Shown here in pieces: positions 18,548-26,872 of a stretch of 64,000 bases of DNA (its first letter is position 1; every line of letters begins with the position of its first letter). The DNA lies in assembly GCA_910577235.1 (NCBI GenBank), contig CAJTMX010000001.1:124001-188000 (forward strand). Reading direction: 5' to 3'. The DNA is from an uncultured Acetatifactor sp. GTDB taxonomy: Bacteria > Bacillota > Clostridia > Lachnospirales > Lachnospiraceae. Both the position numbers and the translations under genes were made by a program. The notes below the pieces were generated by a model. It did no database searches and was not told the DNA's origin. It saw only the letters and a list, made by a program, of their open reading frames with translations.

Positions 18548-19303
18548 ATGCCGGAGAAAGACGGAAAAACAGGCTCGTCCTATCGGATCGGCGAGCTTTC
18601 CCGGATCACGGGAGTGAAGGCAGGAACCATCCGGTTCTATGAGAAATGCGGCTATGTGGGACCGGTGGGCAGGAGTGCAAACAACTATCGAATCTATGAA
18701 GAGCGGCATATCTTTCAGGTCCGTGTCTGTAGTCTGGTATTCGGCGGATTTGTAAACCGCAGACTGCGCAGGGAAAGTCTGAAGGTCCTCGACGCGGCGG
18801 CGCGATGGGATATGGCGGCCTATGCGAAAGAGACGGCAAACTACCGGAGGGCTGTGGAGGAGGACATAGTCAGAACCGAAAAGGCCATAGCGATCTGTAT
18901 GGAGCAGATGGGGCAGGATACAGAAAAAGATGTCCGATATACCAAAAAACAGGCTGCAGCCATATTGGGCACAACGCCGGAGGCAATCCGCAACTGGGAG
19001 CGGAACGGCCTGTTGGGACAGTTTGAGCCATACCAAAAGCGGTTTTACGGACAGGAACTTATTAACCGCATGTATGTGATACGGCTGCTTTTGGATACCG
19101 GTTACAGTATGATGGCCATCCGGAGCTTTATGCAGGAATACACTAGCGGCCGGGCAGGGAAGGCAGAAATGCTGCTGCTGAATCCTAGAGAAAACGAAGA
19201 ACTTCTCTACCGCTCGGATCGGTATTTGGAAGCGTTGCAGCAGCTGCGGGAGAAAACGCTGCAATTATGCGGGATGACGTCAGACAAATCATATTTTAGA
19301 TAA
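18548..19303 (+). CDS. Transcriptional regulator with two MerR-type HTH domains
   Basis: DNA-binding regulator of 251 residues. Two MerR-like winged helix-turn-helix domains are visible in tandem: YRIGELSRITGVKAGTIRFY near residues 12-31 and YTKKQAAAILGTTPEAIRNW near 134-153, the latter followed by the RLLLDTGYSMMAIRSFM segment. Ordinary MerR proteins carry one such domain and a dimerization helix; the double form is rarer. The start at 18548 is set by GGAAGGAG 5 nt upstream; an ATG at 18512 in frame has no good site. The gene begins 49 bp after the degenerate ABC exporter, so it may control that gene or the exporters downstream in response to a transported compound. Confidence 0.85.
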   Translation: MPEKDGKTGSSYRIGELSRITGVKAGTIRFYEKCGYVGPVGRSANNYRIYEERHIFQVRVCSLVFGGFVNRRLRRESLKVLDAAARWDMAAYAKETANYRRAVEEDIVRTEKAIAICMEQMGQDTEKDVRYTKKQAAAILGTTPEAIRNWERNGLLGQFEPYQKRFYGQELINRMYVIRLLLDTGYSMMAIRSFMQEYTSGRAGKAEMLLLNPRENEELLYRSDRYLEALQQLREKTLQLCGMTSDKSYFR

Positions 19304-19320
19304 ATTCTTTTTTCGGGACA

Positions 19321-19344
19321 ATGGGGAGCTATGTAGCTCCCCAT
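19321..19344. terminator. Palindromic hairpin after the MerR gene
   Basis: Perfect 10-bp stem ATGGGGAGCT/AGCTCCCCAT with a 4-nt loop, 17 bp past the stop. A T-run lies just upstream rather than downstream, so it would act best as a terminator for the opposite strand; on the + strand it may only slow or stabilise the transcript. Confidence 0.5.
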
Positions 19345-19431
19345 ATAAAATTTATAAACCTTCTATTTATACACCACCTTTTTTAAATTTGATATGCTTG
19401 AGAAAACGGCAGCTCCCTTTGCGGGGGTTTA

Positions 19432-19530
19432 ATGAAATGCGCTGGAATCCATAAGAAACGGGAACAGTCAAAATCCATTGTGACTGTTGTGCCCGTAGAG
19501 CGACAGCGCAATACTGGGAGCGGGCCGTAA
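19432..19530 (+). CDS. Candidate 32-aa leader peptide before the ABC pair
   Basis: Short open frame of 32 codons (begins MKCAGIHKKREQSK, ends at TAA 19528-19530), 28 bp before the first gene of the AT-rich ABC pair. GGGGG lies 5-9 nt before the ATG as a possible ribosome binding site. A short inverted repeat (CAGTCA / TGACTG) falls inside the frame. Very basic composition and position suggest a leader ORF whose translation could control the exporter, but no clear terminator follows it, so this is weaker than the leader at 23388. Chance frame is the alternative. Confidence 0.35.
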   Translation: MKCAGIHKKREQSKSIVTVVPVERQRNTGSGP

Positions 19531-19558
19531 GAAAAATATAAGGCTATAAGGAGAGATT

Positions 19559-21361
19559 ATGAAAAATAACGTTTTCAAGAATTACAAATTTGTTTTAAAG
19601 ACAATATGTAAGGTTTCCGCATCACGGATATGGCTGAAAATTTTCTTTACAGTAATAAGTGATTTATTTTCCATATTGTACAATGTGCTCTTTTTTGCAT
19701 ATTTTATGGATGCGGTGGAGAAAGGAAAAAGCATGGCCACGATCAGTATGGTATTAATTGCTTTTATTATGGCCAATATTGTATTTGAAATATTGAATTC
19801 CTATTACAACCAGGTGTATATTCCCCAAAATGATGTTAAGCTCTCCCTGTTTTTAAAGGATATGATATACAAAAAAATCCTGGCGGTTGACCTGGAATGC
19901 TTTGATAATCCGGAATATTACGATAACGTAACTTTTGTGTTAAATGATTTATTTAACAGAGTGAACGGTATCTTAAATAATTTAGCACAATTTATTTCCC
20001 ATACTTGCTGTGTTATGGTCCTGATCGGATATTTTGCGCAGATTGACTTTGCCATTGTAGTGATATCACTGATCTCTGTATTGACAGGATTGTTTTTTGA
20101 ACCTGTTATAAATAAGTACAGATATCGTTATACGGATGAAAGTGTAAAATATCATCGAAAATATGATTATGTGAAAAGAATTTCCATTCAGGCAGAATGC
20201 GCTCAGGAGTTAAGAACAACCAATGTGAAAAACGTTTTGAATAAAATGCTTGACGATGCATTTGGAGAATTAAGGACGCTTCTTAAAAAGTATTACAGAA
20301 AAATAACAGTGCTTGACAGTGTTCAAGTCTTTTTCGGATTTGGAATTGTATCCTGTGTTACAACGCTCATCTCAATATATAGAATAGTGGTTGAAAAAAC
20401 GGTAACAATTGCAATGTTCCTTCCTTTGATGGGGGCAATAGCGCAGTTTACCTGGAGGGCATCTTCGGTGATAGATTGTTTTACCAATATTTTGAATGAT
20501 AATATCTATTTAAATAAGTTCAATGAATTTTACCGGTATGAGTCGAAGGTTGTATCCCGCAAAGAGGAAATGGTGGATGCATCTTTCAGCGGAATGAAAA
20601 TAGATCATCTATATTTCAGATACAATGAAAATGATAATTATACCTTGAAAGATATCTGCATGGAGATCCGACCGAAACAAAAGATTGCATTGGTTGGATA
20701 TAATGGAGCCGGAAAATCCACACTGATCAATCTGATTTTGCGGCTGTATGATCCGAATCGGGGCAGCATCACATACAATGATAAGAATATCTGTGATTAC
20801 AATGTAAAAAACTATCGCAGCAAATATGGCATTGTTTTTCAGGACATAAATGTGTATGCGGCCACCATCGGCCAAAATATCGCGATGGATACCAAGGTTT
20901 ATTCGGATGAAGAGATGCAAAAGGTTATGAATTCACTTCACCTGAAAGAAAAGATAAACAATTATGAAGGAGGATTTAATACACAGCTGACCCGCGAATT
21001 ATCTGACAGGGGTGAGATGCTTTCCGTTGGTCAGTGCCAGTGTCTGGCCATTGCAAGAATTTTTATCGATCCTGACAAGCAGCTCTACATTTTGGACGAG
21101 CCCACCAGCGCGCTTGATCCCATTGCGGAAGAAGAAATTTATGAGACGATTAACAGTTTTTTGGCAGATAAGACCGTTATATATATTTCTCACAGATTTT
21201 CAGCCTCTAAGATAGCCGACAAAATTTATTTCATGGAGAAGGGACAAATCGTCGAGCAGGGGACGCATGATGAATTGATTCTTCAAAGCGGAAAATATGC
21301 AAATATGTTCAATTTGCAGGCGAAATACTATAGGGACGGTGCGCAAGCTTGCATGGAATGA
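19559..21361 (+). CDS. ABC exporter half-transporter with divergent signature motif
   Basis: 600-residue fused membrane-ATPase protein. Membrane part about 1-320, ATPase with Walker A GYNGAGKST, a non-standard signature LSVGQCQCLAIAR instead of LSGGQ, and Walker B LYILDEPTSALD with the catalytic Glu kept. It pairs with the next gene, whose signature is normal (FSGGQKQK), consistent with a heterodimeric exporter. The AGGAGAG site 5 nt before the ATG fixes the start. Both genes are clearly more AT-rich than their neighbours (many AAA/ATT codons), a sign of acquisition from elsewhere. Exporters of this type with DEPTSALD motifs often move peptides, but no peptide precursor is evident. Confidence 0.85.
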   Translation: MKNNVFKNYKFVLKTICKVSASRIWLKIFFTVISDLFSILYNVLFFAYFMDAVEKGKSMATISMVLIAFIMANIVFEILNSYYNQVYIPQNDVKLSLFLKDMIYKKILAVDLECFDNPEYYDNVTFVLNDLFNRVNGILNNLAQFISHTCCVMVLIGYFAQIDFAIVVISLISVLTGLFFEPVINKYRYRYTDESVKYHRKYDYVKRISIQAECAQELRTTNVKNVLNKMLDDAFGELRTLLKKYYRKITVLDSVQVFFGFGIVSCVTTLISIYRIVVEKTVTIAMFLPLMGAIAQFTWRASSVIDCFTNILNDNIYLNKFNEFYRYESKVVSRKEEMVDASFSGMKIDHLYFRYNENDNYTLKDICMEIRPKQKIALVGYNGAGKSTLINLILRLYDPNRGSITYNDKNICDYNVKNYRSKYGIVFQDINVYAATIGQNIAMDTKVYSDEEMQKVMNSLHLKEKINNYEGGFNTQLTRELSDRGEMLSVGQCQCLAIARIFIDPDKQLYILDEPTSALDPIAEEEIYETINSFLADKTVIYISHRFSASKIADKIYFMEKGQIVEQGTHDELILQSGKYANMFNLQAKYYRDGAQACME

Positions 21362-21467
21362 CGGATGTATAAATGAAACATAGGGAATTGTGTGAGAAGA
21401 ATCGCCATATAGGCTGCATTTAATGAAAAAATATAGGATTACGCAAAGCGGAATCATGGAGGTCATT

Positions 21468-23279
21468 GTGAAAAAAATAATACATAACAATCTGTATATT
21501 TTGAAAATATTTTTTAGAGCAGTTCCGTTGTACTCTATAGGCTATGCACTGCTGATCGTAGCCAGAAGTGTACTGTTCAATACCGTGGGAAACGTTCTGT
21601 TCATACAGTATATTGTTAAGTCGGTAGAATATGTCATTGCTCATCCGCAAGAAATACAGAAAACTTTGACGCAGCTGATTGCTGTGACTTGCGCATATTA
21701 TGGGTTGGTGCTTCTGTTTAATACGGTCATAGAGGGAATCCTTTATAATAGTTTGACCAAAAATGCTGAAATAAAGGTCAATCGTGTTTTTACAAAAATG
21801 TTGTTTGAAAAGTCCGGTTCCATCGACCTGGGCTGCTATGACGACCCGAAGTATTATAACGATCTGGTTGCTGCCATCAAGGAATCAGATAGCAGGGCCT
21901 GGAATACTTACAAGAGTATAGTGAATTTGATTGAAAACTTTTTGGTATTGCTCTCACTGTTATATATTATCAGTTCTTTTGACTTTGTCGTTTTTGTTCT
22001 GGCGGTTGTGATTAACGTTTTATCCTTTTTGTATCAGATTAAACTTAATAAGATTAACGGTGAAATCTATAACAAAACAATTCCCTATAATAAGGAAATC
22101 GACTATACAAATCGCATGTTTTTCTTAAAACAAAATGCGAAAGACATTCAGATGACAAATATAAGCAGTGTTCTGTTTGATAAACTGACCTCTTCTTCAA
22201 AAGAGCTAAGCCATATTCACGCTGCTTACGGAGCAAAAAAGGCTGTGTTATGCTCCGGCGATAATCTGATGAAGAAAATCCTTGGAGATTTTGTGACATT
22301 GTTTTATCTTGCCTACATGGTGCTTGTAAAATGCGCATATACCTTTGACGTAATGACTGCTTTGTGGAATGCTTACGGTACAATAAAGGGAAACATGAAT
22401 AATCTTGTTAACTCGATAAAGGAGCTGCATAATAACAGTATTTATATTGATAAATTCATTCATTTTATGGAAATAGAAAACAGGATAGTATTGAATAAGG
22501 GCCTGAAAAACAATGCTGGTACACCCATCACAATTGAGTTTGTGGATGTGTCTTTCTCCTATGACGGGGAACACAAAATATTAGACGGATTGAATTTAAA
22601 AATCAAGACGGATGAAAAAGTGGCGATTGTCGGCAACAATGGTGCCGGAAAAAGTACACTTGTTAAACTTTTGCTGAGACTCTATGATCCGGACAACGGT
22701 AAAATCCTGGTAAATGGAATTGATATTCGGGACTATGATGTGGAGTTCTATCGAAAGAACATATGCAGTGTATTGGTTCAGAACTTCCAGATGTTTGCGT
22801 TAACGCTGTATGAGAACGTCAAAATGGATATCGTTGACAAAAAAGCGGAAGGTGCTGACTTGGATAAGGCACTTCATATGGTGGGACTGAATGATGTGGT
22901 AGAGCGCTTGCCCAATCAGGGAGACAGCGATTATTCAAGAGAATTCAATGGCGACGGTGTGGTATTCTCAGGGGGACAAAAACAAAAACTGGCACTGGCG
23001 AGAGTGTTGCTAAGTGATAAAAGAATGGTGATTCTGGATGAGCCATCGAGTGCGTTAGATCCTAAAGCAGAAAGTGAATTTAATGAACTTGTGTTCAATA
23101 TGTTGCCGGAGAGGACTATTGTTATTATTTCACATAGGTTGTCCACAACTAAAATGGCGGACAGGATTATTCTGATTCATAATGGAAGGGTAGCCGAAGA
23201 CGGTTCACATGACCAGCTATTGAAGAACAATGGTACATATGCTAAAATGTTTGAAATGCAGTCCAGGAGATACAAATAA
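21468..23279 (+). CDS. ABC exporter half-transporter, partner of 19559
   Basis: About 603-residue fused membrane-ATPase protein: membrane helices in the first 330 residues, Walker A GNNGAGKST, signature FSGGQKQKLALAR and Walker B MVILDEPSSALD. Sequence pattern closely parallels the upstream gene, so the two probably form one heterodimer. The open frame starts at ATG 21423 and also has ATG 21456, but GGAGG lies 5 nt before a GTG at 21468, giving a product that begins with KKIIHNNLYILK and a normal first helix; that start is preferred. AT-rich like its partner. Substrate unknown. Confidence 0.84.
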   Translation: MKKIIHNNLYILKIFFRAVPLYSIGYALLIVARSVLFNTVGNVLFIQYIVKSVEYVIAHPQEIQKTLTQLIAVTCAYYGLVLLFNTVIEGILYNSLTKNAEIKVNRVFTKMLFEKSGSIDLGCYDDPKYYNDLVAAIKESDSRAWNTYKSIVNLIENFLVLLSLLYIISSFDFVVFVLAVVINVLSFLYQIKLNKINGEIYNKTIPYNKEIDYTNRMFFLKQNAKDIQMTNISSVLFDKLTSSSKELSHIHAAYGAKKAVLCSGDNLMKKILGDFVTLFYLAYMVLVKCAYTFDVMTALWNAYGTIKGNMNNLVNSIKELHNNSIYIDKFIHFMEIENRIVLNKGLKNNAGTPITIEFVDVSFSYDGEHKILDGLNLKIKTDEKVAIVGNNGAGKSTLVKLLLRLYDPDNGKILVNGIDIRDYDVEFYRKNICSVLVQNFQMFALTLYENVKMDIVDKKAEGADLDKALHMVGLNDVVERLPNQGDSDYSREFNGDGVVFSGGQKQKLALARVLLSDKRMVILDEPSSALDPKAESEFNELVFNMLPERTIVIISHRLSTTKMADRIILIHNGRVAEDGSHDQLLKNNGTYAKMFEMQSRRYK

Positions 23280-23308
23280 TGAGTGAAAGATTTTTTGCCA
23301 AAAAATAG

Positions 23309-23337
23309 TTGACAGACGATGGAAAAGCATATATAGT
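23309..23337 (+). promoter_or_regulatory. Strong promoter of the 23388 leader / 23629 exporter
   Basis: TTGACA (23309-23314), exactly 17 bp, TATAGT (23332-23337). This is among the best housekeeping promoter matches in the window. It lies about 290 bp before the exporter ATG, so it must transcribe a long leader with a short ORF and a terminator. Confidence 0.75.
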
Positions 23338-23387
23338 ACTTAATGTAGCGTAAAATCAATCATAAACTAAGAAAGGAGGCAAGCAAG

Positions 23388-23474
23388 ATGTTAAAACTAT
23401 TATTGCATGGAAAGAGAATCAACGCAAGTTTAAACGGTATTGTCTCCCGAAGGAATGTGGTACTGCCGATCTGA
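23388..23474 (+). CDS. 28-aa leader peptide of the ABC exporter at 23629
   Basis: A 28-codon open frame begins 8 nt after a perfect AAAGGAGG site and ends at TGA 23472-23474. The peptide starts MLKLLLHGKRINA and ends RRNVVLPI; it has no Cys and no export or modification motif. It sits 50 nt inside the transcript from the strong promoter and ends inside a hairpin that precedes an intrinsic terminator. Promoter, well-initiated short ORF, terminator, then a multidrug-type ABC gene is the layout of ribosome-mediated attenuation, as for bmrB-bmrCD in Bacillus subtilis. A role as ribosome-stall sensor is inference. An unrecognised secreted or RiPP-like peptide is less likely. Confidence 0.65.
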   Translation: MLKLLLHGKRINASLNGIVSRRNVVLPI

Positions 23475-23488
23475 TGGTATTGGCAGTA
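23461..23488 (+). promoter_or_regulatory. Hairpin overlapping the end of the leader ORF
   Basis: TACTGCCGAT (23461-23470) pairs with ATTGGCAGTA (23479-23488), ten pairs including one G-U. The ORF stop lies in the loop, so a ribosome at the last codons would open it. A second small hairpin, TATGCA/TGCATA (23487-23502), follows. Both are plausible switch elements for the terminator downstream. Confidence 0.55.
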
Positions 23489-23514
23489 TGCATATTTGCA
23501 TATATAGATGGACT

Positions 23515-23556
23515 GAGGGCATGACATACATTTGTAGGTTATGCTCTTTCTTTGTC
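23515..23556 (+). terminator. Attenuator terminator in the 23629 leader
   Basis: Stem 23517-23529 with 23534-23546 (twelve pairs, one mismatch, two G-U) around a 4-nt loop, then TTTCTTTG. It lies 73 bp before the ABC gene, inside the leader, where it should stop most transcripts unless an alternative fold forms. Two further hairpins follow before the gene: about 23563-23590, and TATCCCT/AGGGATA at 23589-23610. Confidence 0.65.
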
Positions 23557-23628
23557 TGATAATGCGCACGGGAGAGGAAATATTGCGTTATCCCTTGAGA
23601 CATAGGGATACGCGGAAATGAGGAAGAA

Positions 23629-25944
23629 ATGAATTTACCGGGAAGTTTTACGGAAGTTATACGCAAACATGGCATTGACAAAAAGGATGTAATATTTGCC
23701 GCCACGGGAGATCTGGACGAGGACCAGCGTTTCGCGGATTCCATTGTGGCGCTGACCAGAGAAAAACTGATCGTTGCCAGATATCCCTATAAGGAAAAAC
23801 AGGAGTATCGTCTGGGCGGCTACAACAGCTGGTCTCTGGAGCAGGAAAAAAGCATGGAGGAACCGGCGGTGCTGTTGTACGACCTGACCGGGGTGGAAAA
23901 GCTGGAGGTGATCCGACAGGTCAGCACCGGTATCCTAATGGGGCGGATCGGCGGTGAGGACAGATACCTATGCCAGTTCTCCAACACCAGGATGGAGGCC
24001 TTTATGCGGGTCGGCCGTCTGCTGGAGAAGATAAAAAAAGAGGAGGAGATCACCCCGGAAGATCTGGATGTAAAACGGGGTAAGGAATGCTGCCCCAAAT
24101 GCGGTATGATCTATCCCGATCAGGAGCGCAAGGTTTGCCCCAAATGTATGGACAAAGGTTCTATACTGCTGCGGGTGGTATCCTATTTTAAGCCCTACAA
24201 GTTTCGGCTGGTGGTTATGATGTTCTGTTATCTGGCCACGGCGGGACTGAATCTGATATGGCCCTATCTCAGCGGTACGGTGCTGTACGATAAGGTGCTG
24301 GCAAAAGACGAAGGGTTTTTGGCTTTGGCGCATCTGCCAGCAGGGCGGTTTGTGCTGGCACTGGGGATATTGGTGCTGGTTATGATCGGTACCAAGATAT
24401 TGCTGCAGGGGCTGGGCATATTGCAGGGCGTTCTGACGGCCCATATCGCTCCGGAAGTGGTGGCAAAACTCAAGAGTCAGGTCTTTGACTCCATGGGAAA
24501 GCTGTCCATCAGTTTCTTTACCAGAAGACAGACCGGCGGCCTGATGACCCGTGTATCCGATGATGCGGAAGAGATTTCCAGCTTTTTCATCGACGGAATC
24601 CCATACTTCTTTATCAATGTGGGGACCATCGTTGCCACCTGTATCATCATGTTTATATTAAGTCCTGTACTGGCTCTGGCATCGGTGGTGCTGATGCCCA
24701 TTCTGTTCTTTATCAGCTATCTGTTGATGCCCAGACTGTGGCATTATTATGGTAAGCGCCACCGGGCCAACCGCAGGCTGAACAGCCAGATGAACGAGAA
24801 TTTCACCGGGGCCAGGGTGGTCAAGGCTTTCGGCCAGGAAGAACAGGAGATGACCCGCTTTGGCAAGAACAATAATAAAGTCCGGGATGCCGAGCTGGAT
24901 CTGTCCAGATACGACTGCAGATTTACCGCGCTATATGTTTTTGTGGAGGATATGCTGACATTTTTGGTATGGGCACTGGGCGGAGCGCTGATCATCAGCG
25001 GTTCCAATATAGAGCTTGGACTGCTGATCACTTTCAGCGGTTATGTGGGACAGCTCAAGGGGCCTCTGGACTTTATGTCCAGGATCATCCGCTGGTATAC
25101 CAATGCCATGAACTCGGCCCAAAGGCTTTTCGAGATCATAGACGCGGTGCCCGAAGTAAGGGAGGCTGCCGATCCTGTGCGCCCCCAGCGGCTGCGGGGA
25201 GAGATCACGCTGGAGCATGTGACTTTTGGCTACGAGCCCAATAAACCGATTTTGAAGGACGTGAGTTTCCATGTAAATGCCGGAGAGGTATTGGGTATAG
25301 TCGGCCGTTCCGGCGCCGGAAAGTCCACGCTTGTCAACCTGATCTCCCGTCTCTATGACACGGAGGAGGGACAGGTATTGGTGGACGGCATCAATGTAAA
25401 GCGGTACGGATTCAACGAGCTGCGCAAGAATGTGTCCATGGTGTCTCAGGAGACATATATTTTCATGGGCACAGTGGCGGAGAATATAGCCTATGCCCGG
25501 CCCGACGCCACCAGAGAGGAGATCATAAAAGCGGCCATACAGGCCAGCGCCCACGATTTTATCTGCAAGATGCCCCAGGGCTATGACACGATCCTGGGTC
25601 ATTCCAACAGATCCCTGTCCGGGGGAGAAAAACAGCGGATCTCCATTGCCAGAGCTATCCTGGCAGATCCCAAGATCCTGATCCTGGACGAGGCCACGTC
25701 GGCGGTGGACACAGAGACGGAACTGGCGATCCAGAAATCCCTGGAACAGCTGGAAAAGGGCAGAACCGTGCTGTCCATCGCCCACCGCCTGTCCACGCTG
25801 CGCAACGCCACGCACCTGATCGTATTGGACGAGGGCAAAGTGACGGAGTCCGGAACCCATGAAGAACTGATGGCTCTAAAAGGAACCTTCTACAAACTGA
25901 GCGAATTGCAGACTAAGGCTTTGGCCATGCGTGGCCTGGAATAG
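23629..25944 (+). CDS. ABC exporter with N-terminal extension and zinc ribbon
   Basis: 771-residue fused exporter. Unlike ordinary half exporters (about 580 aa), it has about 185 extra N-terminal residues: a beta-rich domain (about 15-140) and a zinc ribbon CCPKCGMIYPDQ...VCPKC (about 156-175) just before the first membrane helix. The ATPase has Walker A GRSGAGKST, signature LSGGEKQR and Walker B ILILDEATSAVD, all canonical. The exporter at 27578 has the same unusual architecture, and a DUF1854 gene lies between them, so the three probably make one heterodimeric system. Expression is likely controlled by the leader peptide and terminator upstream. SD GAGGAAG before ATG. Substrate unknown. Confidence 0.88.
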   Translation: MNLPGSFTEVIRKHGIDKKDVIFAATGDLDEDQRFADSIVALTREKLIVARYPYKEKQEYRLGGYNSWSLEQEKSMEEPAVLLYDLTGVEKLEVIRQVSTGILMGRIGGEDRYLCQFSNTRMEAFMRVGRLLEKIKKEEEITPEDLDVKRGKECCPKCGMIYPDQERKVCPKCMDKGSILLRVVSYFKPYKFRLVVMMFCYLATAGLNLIWPYLSGTVLYDKVLAKDEGFLALAHLPAGRFVLALGILVLVMIGTKILLQGLGILQGVLTAHIAPEVVAKLKSQVFDSMGKLSISFFTRRQTGGLMTRVSDDAEEISSFFIDGIPYFFINVGTIVATCIIMFILSPVLALASVVLMPILFFISYLLMPRLWHYYGKRHRANRRLNSQMNENFTGARVVKAFGQEEQEMTRFGKNNNKVRDAELDLSRYDCRFTALYVFVEDMLTFLVWALGGALIISGSNIELGLLITFSGYVGQLKGPLDFMSRIIRWYTNAMNSAQRLFEIIDAVPEVREAADPVRPQRLRGEITLEHVTFGYEPNKPILKDVSFHVNAGEVLGIVGRSGAGKSTLVNLISRLYDTEEGQVLVDGINVKRYGFNELRKNVSMVSQETYIFMGTVAENIAYARPDATREEIIKAAIQASAHDFICKMPQGYDTILGHSNRSLSGGEKQRISIARAILADPKILILDEATSAVDTETELAIQKSLEQLEKGRTVLSIAHRLSTLRNATHLIVLDEGKVTESGTHEELMALKGTFYKLSELQTKALAMRGLE

Positions 25945-25953
25945 TGGAGCAGT

Positions 25954-26044
25954 GGAGTTGGAGTACTTCTAAGGCGGTAAAGTACACCGTCTAAGAAGTA
26001 CTAGCCAACTCCTGAAGAATATCCCCTTTGGGGGGATATTCTTC
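25954..26044. repeat. Two tandem intergenic hairpins between ABC and DUF1854 genes
   Basis: First, a long imperfect inverted repeat (25954-26012) with arms of about 26 nt starting GGAGTTGG and ending CCAACTCC. Then a perfect 13-bp stem GAAGAATATCCCC / GGGGATATTCTTC (26014-26026 with 26032-26044). There is no T-tail, so these look like transcript-processing or stabilising structures, or a palindromic intergenic repeat, rather than a standard terminator. The stretch 26045-26216 shows no gene. Confidence 0.6.
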
Positions 26045-26216
26045 ACGGGATAAGGATTGAACCGGGTTGAACTGGTTTATCGAGCTTAGCATCTGCTACG
26101 CTGTTCAATCGAGCGAGAGCGTCCCTGTACAGGAACAATCCCCCGCCCAGAGCGTGACTCGCAGGCAACTACCTATACAACACCTCGCAATAACAACAGA
26201 AAGGATCATAAATCAA

Positions 26217-26798
26217 ATGGAAGACAATAGAGAAAACGGTATGCCCGACTTATTGGACTTAGAGGAGTTTGATGAGGAGGCTTTGAAGAAAGAGTCGGAG
26301 GAAGTGCTGCAGATGCGGATACTGACTGCGGAGAACGCGGTGTTCACCCGCACGGAGGGAGGGTTTCTGGCGCTGGAGTTTAACGGGAAGAAACATGACA
26401 GAGTGGGCGTGTACCTGACTTTTCCTCTGACCAACCCGCAGGAGTTCATCTCCATTCGGGAGGCGGATGAGAAGGCCAAGGAGATCGGGATGATCCGCGC
26501 CCTGTCGGATATGCCAAAGGACGTGCAGGACATGATTCAGGAACAGGTGCGCCTGCGGTATTTTATGCCCGTGATCCGCAGGGTCATGGAAGTTAAGGAC
26601 GAGTACGGCTATGCCTACTGGCATGTGCAGACAGACTTTGGCAGCTGCCGCTTTACCACCCATATGGGAGGGGATGCCGTGGTGTCCCTGGGCGATGCCC
26701 GATACCAGATCACCGACATAGACGGCAACCGCTACGAACTGCCTGACCTGTATGCCCTGACCGTTATGGAGCGCAAAAAACTGGACTTGTTTATCTGA
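26217..26798 (+). CDS. DUF1854-domain protein linked to ABC exporters
   Basis: 193-residue soluble acidic protein. From about residue 30 on (MRILTAENAVFTRTEGGFLA to VMERKKLDLFI) it follows the DUF1854 pattern, including the late DARYQITDIDGNRYELPDL segment. In other bacteria DUF1854 proteins are encoded beside ABC exporters, including those near cyanophycin genes, and their function is unknown. Here it lies between two extended exporters (23629 and 27578), suggesting an accessory cytoplasmic subunit. The frame is open from 26067, but ATG 26217, after AAAGGA, fits the family start. No membrane helix or enzyme motif seen. Confidence 0.78.
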   Translation: MEDNRENGMPDLLDLEEFDEEALKKESEEVLQMRILTAENAVFTRTEGGFLALEFNGKKHDRVGVYLTFPLTNPQEFISIREADEKAKEIGMIRALSDMPKDVQDMIQEQVRLRYFMPVIRRVMEVKDEYGYAYWHVQTDFGSCRFTTHMGGDAVVSLGDARYQITDIDGNRYELPDLYALTVMERKKLDLFI

Positions 26799-26872
26799 AT
26801 CTGTCGCGGTTTCGTTATCTTGGAGACGGACGGCAGTTGTTGCCGTCAATAGAATTTACGGAGGCGAACTTT

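Noticed and set aside
23360..23569. - strand 69-codon frame over the 23.4-kb leader
   Set aside because: Opposite to a clear promoter, SD and terminator on the + strand; no start site of its own.
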